A DNA stretch of 34,479 bases, from NCBI GenBank assembly GCA_031273455.1, contig JAISRZ010000050.1, positions 1 through 34,479 on the forward strand. Reading direction: 5' to 3'. Positions 16,426-24,116 of the stretch are shown one piece after another. Numbering within the stretch: the first letter of the stretch is position 1; every line of letters begins with the position of its first letter. Position numbers and translations under genes: made by a program. Origin of the DNA: Deltaproteobacteria bacterium (GTDB taxonomy: Bacteria; Desulfobacterota; Desulfarculia; Adiutricales; Adiutricaceae). A model generated the notes under the pieces. The model made no database searches. It was not told the DNA's origin and worked only from the letters and a program-made list of their open reading frames with translations.

Positions 16426-17229
16426 TCAATAATTAATTCCTCTAAAATAATCTTTAAATGAAACACTTATATTTTTTTCAATGGCTAAAGTAACAAACAC
16501 CGCTAAAAACGCAAAAGCATACGCCAGTCGCCTACGTTTTGTTCGCCTACTTCTCCTTTCATGATCTCGGGATGTTTCACCTTGCTTACGAGAGATGTAA
16601 GAAAAAGCGGATACAAAAATCAATACAAAAATAAGACTAAACAATGTTTTTACATATATTGATAAAAATGATTTTATAATACTTCTATTATTATAGAGAT
16701 AAGTGCTTTTTATCATTATTAAATATGGTATAATAAAAGATAATGACGTAATAATAATAAATAAATTTAAAATTTTTGTATTATTAAGAGCAAAAAAACC
16801 ATAATAATACACGATAGCAGTGATTATTGGCAAAAAAACCATTGCTCCCATTACAATCAATTCTGTACGATTTGGGATGATTATTAATTTTTTTTCATGC
16901 TTAAATAAAAATGTAATAATAGTAATAACTATATTAAATGAAATAAATGACCATAATAATACTTTAAAATCTATATTTATGTTATAATTTGTTGAAATAT
17001 ATTCGCTTATTGAATCAATATATAGTAACAATTGATTTTTTTGAATATCAGTACCATTGCTATCTAAATATGGCAATAAATGCATATATCTAAAACTGTT
17101 ATAAGCGTTATAAACAAGCAAGGACACCTTTTTTACACTATTTATAAAAAAATAAAAGTTATAAACAAATAAATCAACTAAAATATTATTCACGTATCTT
17201 ATCCCGCGCTGTCGGCTTCTATATGACAT
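16426..17229 (-). CDS. AT-rich multi-pass membrane protein of unknown function
   Basis: No family recognised. The 267-residue protein has about five hydrophobic segments: around 89-108, 124-145, 152-173, 187-210 and 236-251. The last is preceded by a very basic stretch (RDHERRSRRTKRRRLAY) that should stay cytoplasmic. The N-terminal third is rich in Tyr and Asn and holds weaker hydrophobic stretches. Base composition is far more AT-rich than terD or terF, pointing to a different origin. No Shine-Dalgarno precedes the ATG at 17229, so the start is uncertain. It lies between terD and the terF-like gene on the same strand and could be a membrane partner of the stress module, but this is only positional inference. 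Confidence 0.6.
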   Translation of the reverse strand: MSYRSRQRGIRYVNNILVDLFVYNFYFFINSVKKVSLLVYNAYNSFRYMHLLPYLDSNGTDIQKNQLLLYIDSISEYISTNYNINIDFKVLLWSFISFNIVITIITFLFKHEKKLIIIPNRTELIVMGAMVFLPIITAIVYYYGFFALNNTKILNLFIIITSLSFIIPYLIMIKSTYLYNNRSIIKSFLSIYVKTLFSLIFVLIFVSAFSYISRKQGETSRDHERRSRRTKRRRLAYAFAFLAVFVTLAIEKNISVSFKDYFRGINY

Positions 17230-17614
17230 TAGCGTCGCTGGTTGACATGAAAGAAGCCTATCTCCAGCAAATTATATTGGGTTGACGTTTTTCCCCAACC
17301 ACTTGGCCGCTATATGGGTAGCGTTGTCAGGCGGACAATCGTAAGGGTGGAGGTGGCTATTATAATAATTTTTGCCTTCTTGGTGTATTTGTAGAGTTTT
17401 ACCGACAGAAAAACATGACTCTTTTCCCAGATATGTTCACGCCGCTTCGAAACGATGGGCAAGCACCAAAAAAATTAAGATTTATATATATCAAAAAATA
17501 GCCACCTCGTGGCAATTCCGCCAGATAACGAGCGAAAAAGACACCCGAAACGCCGTTTCCTAGCCTTAGCGGCTTATGGACTATCTTCATTCTTTTAAGC
17601 CACCGCGAGCGACT
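17230..17614. other. Intergenic region containing a widely spaced inverted repeat
   Basis: No gene is supported; 63-codon frames on both strands lack start signals and overlap each other. The region contains GAGGTGGCTATT at 17350-17361 and its exact complement at 17497-17508, listed separately. Confidence 0.4.
17350..17508. repeat. 159-bp segment bounded by 12-bp inverted repeats (MITE-like)
   Basis: GAGGTGGCTATT at 17350-17361 is matched exactly in inverse orientation at 17497-17508. The enclosed 135 bases encode nothing convincing. Size and structure would suit a small non-autonomous element, but no clear target-site duplication is visible. Confidence 0.4.
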
Positions 17615-18925
17615 TTACAATATCCTCTTTGATTTAGCCTTTTTCAACCAGTCTGGGAACTCATTTAAAAGGCGGTCGTAGAGCTCGGTGTCGCTGACTG
17701 ACCGGAAATCATCCAAGGCGAAGAAGTTGGCGTTATCCACGTAGCGGCCTTTCATGGTGTCTAAACGCTCTAAAACTCCATAACCGCTGCCCCCTAACCC
17801 CACGAATTGCCAGAATATTGGCAGGCGTGACGCCTCAATCAGCAATTGCTTAATTTCACTCTCCTGGCTAACGCCGCCATCGGTAATGAATAACACATAG
17901 GCGGGCAACTCGCTACCGGAGTATTCATTTATGACCTCGGTCATAACCACTGGTTCGTTGTTGTAGCCTCCGAGATTTGTCATCAATTGTTGCCAATTAT
18001 CGGGCACGCCATTTTTGTAATTGCCGGTGTTGATGGAATCCATTCTTTGGCACCAGCCACCAAAGTACCATAAATCCAATTCCCCATCGTCGTCAAATTG
18101 GACGGCCAAGGGCACAGTCTTGTTGACCACGTCTTGGACAGCCCCATCTTGGTATCTGTAGATCATGGAGCCAGAGATATCCAGAACTAGGGCCACTCTA
18201 GCCACAGTATCAGTGAGCTTATTTTTCTTTAAGCACACGCTAAGGGGTTTAGCCAAGGACAGTAGTTCGGGAGCTTCATCTTTAAGACGTTTTTCCAGCG
18301 ACACTTTGGAGGAAACGGGGGAAGACGGGCTTGGCGTTTCCTCAACTTTAGGGGCTGGCTGAGGGGGGGTGGCCTCAGCCACTTCACCGCCGTAATGATG
18401 GAGCAAGGCCGCTAAACCCCCATCAAACCCACTGGCCACCGCCGACAAACGCCATTCGTCTTTGCGATAGATTTCTATGGCTATTAAGGCTTTCTCATTG
18501 GAAAAGTCAGTTCCAGCCAGTTCCAAGGACAAAGCCGCGTCTTTGGCTGAGAACAACGAGGAAAGCTTTCCTTTCTTTTCAGCCAGTGAAACCGTTAGCC
18601 GCCGGACCTGACTCATGACTCCTTCGCCATCAACACTGATGGTAAAAGCCAATTTGTTGACGCTAGCCGGAAGCTTGGACAAGTTGAAAGTGTAGGAGGA
18701 ATTCTTTCCGCTGTCGTTTTGGGTGATTTCATTATTGGGCGATGCCTTCTGGTTGTAAAAAACCATGTAGCGGTCATCGCTTAACTTTTCTTGGGCGTCT
18801 AGACCAAAGCAACATGTGTCATAATTGGCGTCGCCATCAATGGAAATCTGGATGGTCAGATCCTTTGAGTCGTTCAGATACTGGCCCAATTTTCCTCGAA
18901 AGCCGCGTTGAATTGAGTTTGTCAT
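17615..18925 (-). CDS. TerF-like protein: TerD domain fused to a vWA domain
   Basis: Two-domain stress protein. Residues 1-180 form a TerD-like domain (RGFRGKLGQYLNDSKDLTI, SDDRYMVFYNQ, EIYRKDEWRLSAVASGFDGG). A Pro/Ser-rich linker spans about 184-207. A von Willebrand A domain follows, with the MIDAS motif ALVLDISGSM (D249, S251, S253) and a second acidic site in FITDGG (D349). In Ter systems such proteins are thought to act as scaffolds, with calcium bound by TerD and a divalent metal in the vWA MIDAS. The 436-residue length fits TerF homologues. AAGGG lies close to the ATG at 18925. A broken partial copy of the same N-terminal domain lies upstream at 19047-19216. Confidence 0.9.
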   Translation of the reverse strand: MTNSIQRGFRGKLGQYLNDSKDLTIQISIDGDANYDTCCFGLDAQEKLSDDRYMVFYNQKASPNNEITQNDSGKNSSYTFNLSKLPASVNKLAFTISVDGEGVMSQVRRLTVSLAEKKGKLSSLFSAKDAALSLELAGTDFSNEKALIAIEIYRKDEWRLSAVASGFDGGLAALLHHYGGEVAEATPPQPAPKVEETPSPSSPVSSKVSLEKRLKDEAPELLSLAKPLSVCLKKNKLTDTVARVALVLDISGSMIYRYQDGAVQDVVNKTVPLAVQFDDDGELDLWYFGGWCQRMDSINTGNYKNGVPDNWQQLMTNLGGYNNEPVVMTEVINEYSGSELPAYVLFITDGGVSQESEIKQLLIEASRLPIFWQFVGLGGSGYGVLERLDTMKGRYVDNANFFALDDFRSVSDTELYDRLLNEFPDWLKKAKSKRIL

Positions 18926-19046
18926 TTTCCCTTTTGGTAACTTTAAAGTTATTAGTTAATTTATAAAGATATCACGACTATATAAATGTTGTATTTATCA
19001 ATTTTAATATATAATTTATGGCTATTAAGCTAAATAGTTACGCTGA

Positions 19047-19216
19047 TTAAAATCCAATCATATAGCGATCATCAGAAACCCGTCCGCTACCATTATGGCC
19101 TAAACAAAAAAATCGCGGGCGTCCGGTCCATCAATTTTGATGCGTACATTTAGTGATTTACCAGATGGCAGGACGTTATCAAGTTTATCTCGACATCCTT
19201 TAATCACTTCTATCAA
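19047..19216 (-). pseudogene. Frameshifted TerF/TerD-type N-terminal fragment
   Basis: Between the terF-like gene and the lyase gene, a TTG at 19216 behind GAGGTGG opens 38 codons. They include KGCRDKLDNVLPSGKSLNVR and IKIDGPDARDF, which align with RGFRGKLGQYLNDSKDLTI and QISIDGDANYD of the terF-like protein. The frame stops at a TAG (19100-19102). A one-base shift near the TTTTTTT run restores the homology as CLGHNGSGRVSDDRYMIGF, matching LSDDRYMVFYNQ, until a TAA at 19047-19049. The rest of the gene is missing. This is a decayed partial duplicate. Confidence 0.72.
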
Positions 19217-19267
19217 TTTACCACCTCAAATATAATATTTATTAATAGTTAAATTTATTTAAACAAA

Positions 19268-20185
19268 TCAACTTAAAATAGATAAATCTCGACAATGACC
19301 AGGTACCATGCTTTTGACTCCAAATAGTCTAGCCCTCTCAAGAACTATCCTCGCCCAATTCGCATGAACCGCCTTTTCACACATTCGGTCGGCCTGACGG
19401 AAAACCGCCGGATTCCGCGGGTCAAATATTGCTTTGGCCATCTCCAATTCTTCCTCACTCACCTGGTAAGCGGAATTTATTGTATCAATTTGGCATGGAT
19501 GACTAGCAATCTTAGAAAATAAACCACGATTAATGTCTAAAGAAATCTCTAAGTTTAAAATATCAATGTTATTCATATCATCATAACACGGCGCGGTCAA
19601 ATCAAAGCCCGATGGTTTAAACACATTAATGAGCCGGTCTATAGTATGACCGATAGGTGTTTCGTAGATGCTTTTCGAAATGTCCCTCTTTAAACTCAAA
19701 ATACTAAACAAAAAAGCGGTACCGATGCAAATGGCTGATATTCTTGGCCGTATTCTTGAGCCTAATAGATAATCCCGAAGGCGATACAATTCTCTTAACT
19801 GGAACGCGACTTCAGTTTCAAGAGTCACAATAATCTCAAATTTATCACAGTTTACTAGAGCCTCAAAATAGGCTGGAAGAGAGATGCAATCCGCCTTTGG
19901 TATAACGAATCCGGTAATTCCCTCAATATTACGGAATTTAAGTATATAACTAAGAACTTCTGGTGTTCTAGGCCTAATAAACTTGAAAGGACCACCTGGC
20001 TCAAATTTAGTTATTAGTCGTTTCAAACTTTCCAGAGCTTTTGGCAAATCTCTCTCAATGATTAAATTTTCCGTACAAAAGACAATCGACCGCAAATTTT
20101 GGTATTTTACTCCATTTCCAATATCTTCAAGATCTCTTCGTAATGGAGAAAAATATATAGTAGCGCCATATTTTAACGAATTCAT
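19268..20185 (-). CDS. CitE/HpcH-like C-C bond lyase of the Ter-linked type
   Basis: TIM-barrel lyase related to citrate lyase beta and HpcH/HpaI aldolases, of the kind encoded in Ter stress operons (Pfam C-C_Bond_Lyase), where it is predicted to help make a nucleoside-like metabolite. Matching features are FKFIRPRTPEVL (68-79), GITGFVIPKAD (89-99), TLETEVAF (121-128) and GLFSKIASHPCQIDTINSAY (221-240). Changes at expected acidic positions: the early ED pair reads EN (39-40), and the Gly-x-x-Asp loop reads IGTAFLF (154-160). These may affect metal binding. No Shine-Dalgarno is visible before the ATG at 20185. terZ lies 78 bases upstream on the same strand. The phosphoribosyltransferase and ATP-grasp partners are absent from the window. 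Confidence 0.75.
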   Translation of the reverse strand: MNSLKYGATIYFSPLRRDLEDIGNGVKYQNLRSIVFCTENLIIERDLPKALESLKRLITKFEPGGPFKFIRPRTPEVLSYILKFRNIEGITGFVIPKADCISLPAYFEALVNCDKFEIIVTLETEVAFQLRELYRLRDYLLGSRIRPRISAICIGTAFLFSILSLKRDISKSIYETPIGHTIDRLINVFKPSGFDLTAPCYDDMNNIDILNLEISLDINRGLFSKIASHPCQIDTINSAYQVSEEELEMAKAIFDPRNPAVFRQADRMCEKAVHANWARIVLERARLFGVKSMVPGHCRDLSILS

Positions 20186-20263
20186 GTATTTATAACTATT
20201 AATTACTTACCAAAATATTTATTTTTAGTAGCGGCGCCAAACAATGAAACCACATAGAATTAT

Positions 20264-20839
20264 TTAAAGAAAAGGCGTTATCGCCGGTATTAATGAATGT
20301 ACTGTTTTCCCATCTACCATTTCACCAATGGCTTGCATCTTCCATTCATTTTGGTTACGATATAACTTAGTCATAATTAAACCCGTATGATTTCCACCAC
20401 CAGTCAGAGTATAACGAGCAACCTCCTTTTGATTGCGATCGTCTACCAGCCGACAGTAGGCGTTCTCAACATCATTAAATGTATGCCCTCTAAAACTATT
20501 GACAGTAAAAACAAGATTCTTGATATTAGCAGGAATATTACCTAAATTTACAATAATCCGCTCATCATCACCTTCACCTGCGCCTGTCAGGTTGTCTCCA
20601 GTATGAATGATAGAACCATCATTACTCTTTAAGTGACCAAAATAAACAATATCAACTTGAATATTGTTCTCATCAAATAAACAGCATGATGCGTCAAGGT
20701 CAATGCTCGCGGACTTGCTAGAGAAGAATCCCTTCTTTTTTATAGGATCCCAGCCTAAGCCCATGACAACTTTGTTAAGAGAGCCACCTGATTCTTTATC
20801 AAGGGAAATTCTTTGCCCCTTTATAAGACTAATTGCCAT
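20264..20839 (-). CDS. terZ: TerZ-type TerD-family protein
   Basis: 191-residue TerD-domain protein of the TerZ branch. It starts MAISLIKGQRISLDKESGG and continues MGLGWDPIKKKGFF, SIDLDASCCLFD and [15 protein letters not shown], so both calcium-binding segments are intact. TVNSFRGHTFNDVENAYCRL and WKMQAIGEM are TerZ-like and differ from the TerD copy at 15544-16119. AGGAG is five bases before the ATG at 20839. The lyase gene begins 78 bases downstream, so the two may be cotranscribed. It may act with the TerF-like scaffold in calcium-dependent stress signalling; this role is inferred from family knowledge. Confidence 0.92.
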   Translation of the reverse strand: MAISLIKGQRISLDKESGGSLNKVVMGLGWDPIKKKGFFSSKSASIDLDASCCLFDENNIQVDIVYFGHLKSNDGSIIHTGDNLTGAGEGDDERIIVNLGNIPANIKNLVFTVNSFRGHTFNDVENAYCRLVDDRNQKEVARYTLTGGGNHTGLIMTKLYRNQNEWKMQAIGEMVDGKTVHSLIPAITPFL

Positions 20840-21080
20840 AAAAACTCCTTTAAACTAATCACGATTGCAATTTCGCGACAGCTGTAACGAAGGGCTCAAT
20901 AAGGTACAATAACGTGAGGTCCTTAAACCAATACTATAGTAGGGTAGCGAGCTGGCGCGGTGGCTACTTACCTCGTTTCTAGTCTCACACATATCAAACC
21001 GGGCATACCTGGTCAGTGTTCACTAGCGTTACGACCCGCTACACTCGCGGCCCCACTAAACGTGACTTTCCAAAAAGGCT

Positions 21081-21654
21081 TTAGACATCAACGCCAAAAC
21101 TTTTAGCCAATGGCCCAAGTCCACCGTTAAATCCTTGTCCTATGGCTTTGAATTTCCATTCGCCTGAATGACGATAAATTTCACCGAATACCATGGCAGT
21201 TTCCGTACTCATGTCCTCTGACAAGTCAAATCGGGCGATTTCCTTGTTGTCCAACTGGTTTACGACCCTTATGAAAGCGTTGGAAACCATTCCAAAATTC
21301 TGACGCTTTATCACAGCGTCATGAATAGTGACGACCACGGATATTTTCTGGATATCATTAGGGACAGACTGAAGGTTGATTTTAATTACCTCATCGTCAT
21401 TATCCCTAGCTCCAGTTGTGTTATCCCCGGTATGTTCGATAGAGCCGTCTAAACTCTTCAAATTATTTTAAAAAATGAAATCGTCTCCGGTTTTAACTTT
21501 GCCATCTTCTTTCAAAAGAAATGCCGAGCGGTCAAGTCAAACTCCGCTCCATCAGTAACCCTAGCATCCCAGCAAGCCCTACCAAAATTGATTGCGGTCC
21601 AGGAGTTTCTTTCTCGAAGGAAATATTTCCGCCTTTAGCCAATGAAACCGCCAT
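21081..21654 (-). pseudogene. Broken terD paralog (two frameshifts and a stop)
   Basis: From the ATG at 21654 the sequence reads [19 protein letters not shown], a canonical TerD start. A missing base near 21573 (GLxGWD region) shifts the frame. A second missing base near 21527 (after the DLxA calcium motif) shifts it again. A TAA at 21468-21470 replaces the Tyr of the FIFYN motif. The last 126 codons are open and close to the intact TerD ([37 protein letters not shown]). The calcium loop has decayed from [13 protein letters not shown] to [14 protein letters not shown] truncated product from an internal start is possible but would lack the first calcium site. Confidence 0.88.
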
Positions 21655-21732
21655 TATGATAACCTTCGATGATTGCCCCCAAAAGGACTAGAAGGTTTCT
21701 TAAAGAATTTATACCCAGAAAAATATTGAAAA

Positions 21733-22401
21733 TTACGGAAGTAAAGGTTGTACTATTTGAGCAGAACACGAATCATATAAAAATGTTATAGTATCTTGAA
21801 CTTTATACTTCACTTTAAAAGTAAAACAATTTTGCTGTGTTGATTCTTTAAAATAAGCTTTTAAATCATCATATTCAATATTATCATCTATTATTAACCC
21901 AGCTTCCTTCTTTAATTCATTAAGACTTACTGTATATTTATTATTTAGAGAATAATATTTTTCTTCAGCCAGAGCAACAGCATGATAAGCATTTTGTGCG
22001 TATCGAATGTGTCTTTCTGCTCTATGATCAATATATGAAGAAATTAAAAAATATGAAATTAAAAATATTACTATAGAACTAAGTATTCCACCAAAAATAC
22101 TAATAAACCTAGTTTTTCCATCTAATAAATCACCTTTACGGTCTTTAAATATACCTAGATTAATTAATATTAAGTCGATGATTGTCCAAATACCAAAACA
22201 TCCTATTGACAATAACATTAGAATTCCAGTAAAGATTTTTCCTACATAAAATCTATGAATTCCAAATAGACCAAATATTAAGCATAAAAGTAAAGTTGTT
22301 GTATAGTTTTTAAAACTGCCTTTATTGTGCTTTAGTCTGCACTTTGGGCATAAACCTATACTTTTAGAGATTTCAACACCGCATTCAGGGCAAAAAGACA
22401 T
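21733..22401 (-). CDS. Zinc-ribbon/TM2-domain membrane protein with pilin-like tail
   Basis: 222-residue protein with three parts. An N-terminal zinc ribbon (C4, C7, C18, C21; CPECG and CPKC). A TM2 domain with two helices (about 35-57 and 60-84) around the characteristic FGIHRFYVGK segment, ending in LGIFKDRKG. A third hydrophobic helix (about 101-122) followed by a soluble tail whose AYHAVALAEEKYYSLNNKY resembles the region after the N-terminal helix of type IV pilin-like proteins. GAGGG lies eight bases before the ATG at 22401. The gene is AT-rich and on the same strand as the Ter genes. TM2 proteins have no settled function. A role as a membrane sensor or adaptor of the island is speculation. 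Confidence 0.8.
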   Translation of the reverse strand: MSFCPECGVEISKSIGLCPKCRLKHNKGSFKNYTTTLLLCLIFGLFGIHRFYVGKIFTGILMLLSIGCFGIWTIIDLILINLGIFKDRKGDLLDGKTRFISIFGGILSSIVIFLISYFLISSYIDHRAERHIRYAQNAYHAVALAEEKYYSLNNKYTVSLNELKKEAGLIIDDNIEYDDLKAYFKESTQQNCFTFKVKYKVQDTITFLYDSCSAQIVQPLLP

Positions 22402-23018
22402 ATTAAAAACCCTCAGCCGTTCTTAAGTGGTATTTATATCCCGGATTACAGCCTTGAGGCTCCCTAAAGAAATTACCGGGATTACTAGTGGACTCACAAA
22501 TTGTGTCAACGTCCGTGACGCTGGCCCTAATCGCCTCACCATTTTCAACGCGGTGGCGAAATTGAGCCACAAGACAGATAATTAAACTAAAGCCTAAAGT
22601 GTAATTTCTTAAAGATCAATTTAGAGCGAATGTAGAGCTAACCTTATAGCGATTTCCTTTGGGCTACGCGTGATCCACTAAGACCAGCTAAGTCACGCGT
22701 TGTTCATGGTTAAAGTTTATAACAATCCATCCGCAATTTTTGCCTCCAAAACCACCAGGATGAAATTAATTTTTTACCAAATTATTTAATAAAATCATAT
22801 AGTTAAAATAATATAGCGGTGGAGAGTTTAGACGCGACTATTTAATTATTGGATAGATAACGTATTGATTTTACAAGCATTTTTGACCGTTTCTCGTCTA
22901 TTTTATGGTTATGTTTTCGCTCTTGAATCCGCGATTCACCTTGCGCCATAAGGCTTTGCGAAGCTGACTATTGTGATTTGGCCAAAAACGCCCCAATTTC
23001 GCCCAAGGGTCGATAAAA
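22402..23018. other. Gene-free island DNA
   Basis: No coding sequence or RNA gene is supported. It contains an inverted repeat, ACGCGTGA at 22666-22673 with TCACGCGT at 22693-22700, separated by 19 bases, possibly part of a lost mobile element. The part around 22760-22830 is AT-rich. Its end merges into the Rpn-type pseudogene. Confidence 0.4.
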
Positions 23019-23418
23019 AAAATTTCGCTAAAAGAAGTAGTGGAAATGGACCACAATCTAAAAGCGTATTACGAGGCCGATGAAGGCTTCAAACAATTTG
23101 TGGAACGTTACAATCTGTTGGTTTCGACCCGGAAACTCGTAGACAGCGCAGACAAGGGGAGATTGAGCGATTTTTGCCGTGAGGGATAATCAATTAATCA
23201 GAGCCTAAGGCCTAGACGAGGGTATAGACAAGGGCATAGCCAAGCAAGCGATGAAAACCGCGATGGCGGCTTTCTAAGACGCGAAGTCAAGCCAAGATTT
23301 CCCTGGTATCGCTAAGACTTTGAGGGAATTAGAAATCCCTGAGAATGTTATTAAAAGAGCTCTTGAACAAGTCCAAAAATCAAAAGGCTCGAAAACTAAG
23401 CGCGGTTTAAAAAAGTGA
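23019..23418 (+). pseudogene. Rpn/PD-(D/E)XK nuclease-transposase family remnant (C-terminal half)
   Basis: Frame 1 reads KKISLKEVVEMDHNLKAYYE and ADEGFKQFVERYN, then stops at a TAA (23187-23189). The second frame, shifted there, reads GLDEGIDKGIAKQAMKTAM and IAKTLRELEIPENVIKRALE to a TGA at 23416-23418, with stops at 23206-23208 and 23275-23277. The YEADEGFxxFxERY block followed by Gly-rich charged repeats and a small helical tail is typical of the C-terminal part of Rpn-type recombination-promoting nucleases. The nuclease core is missing. At least one frameshift and two stops make it non-functional. Confidence 0.75.
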
Positions 23419-24017
23419 GCCGTAATTTTATAAAATTATTACCGAACACTTGATATTTGCCAATATTCTATATCATAATAGTAAAATTAGATTCTTTTAT
23501 TTTGTTAAGTTCTTGCGCTACGCGGTTCAAAATTCGGTTTAGCTAATTACTGGTTAATACACTAATTAATTTGACTATAATGATTAAAGACGCGCCAAAT
23601 ATTCCACCCCAGGAAGTACAGTAACCACCGGGTTTTAGGGTTTAACCGGCTATGCCAGTTGGCTTAAATTTACCAAATATAATGTCCTAACCATAACTTC
23701 TTATAGTCTGTTGGACTAAGACTAGATTAATTATATCTAATAGCTCTATTATTAAAGAAATTTTGGACGGGCCACCACCAAAAGCTAAAAACATAGAACG
23801 TCCCGGGCTTAAATGATCGGACTACGAATACGGTTATCATCGGCTTAGGTTGGCTGGGCGACTTTGTGAAGTTTACCTTACGGGCTTACGAGCTTACGAG
23901 CTTAGGGGGATCGGAAAATCGATAATGGACAGTTTGGTCTTGGATCTCGCCTACTTTGGCCACCAAAGGGAGGCCCTTCTCGCGCGACCTAAACTTAGCC
24001 GCCAGCTGGCTCTTTTC
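23419..24017. other. Gene-free right end of the island
   Basis: Nothing is supported as a gene. A 73-codon frame at 23850-24071 has no ribosome binding site and overlaps the terminator hairpin of the next transcript. Composition changes from AT-rich to ordinary near 23800, which is a reasonable right boundary of the island. Confidence 0.4.
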
Positions 24018-24062
24018 AAAACTAAAAGCCGTAAGGCCATAGGGTTCTTTTGGCCTTACGGC
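24018..24062 (-). terminator. Terminator of the minus-strand pepA block
   Basis: A perfect 12-base stem, GCCGTAAGGCCA at 24028-24039 and its complement at 24051-24062, with an 11-base loop. On the minus strand it is followed by TTTTAGTTTT. It lies about 55 bases after the stop of the 846-residue gene. Confidence 0.8.
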
Positions 24063-24116
24063 CATAAATAGCCGCGAGGGAAGTTATCCGAATCTTAGGT
24101 TAATCGTTCCCTAGGG

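Noticed and set aside
23850..24071. 73-codon frame on the + strand
   Set aside because: No start signals; its end runs through the terminator hairpin of the opposite transcript.
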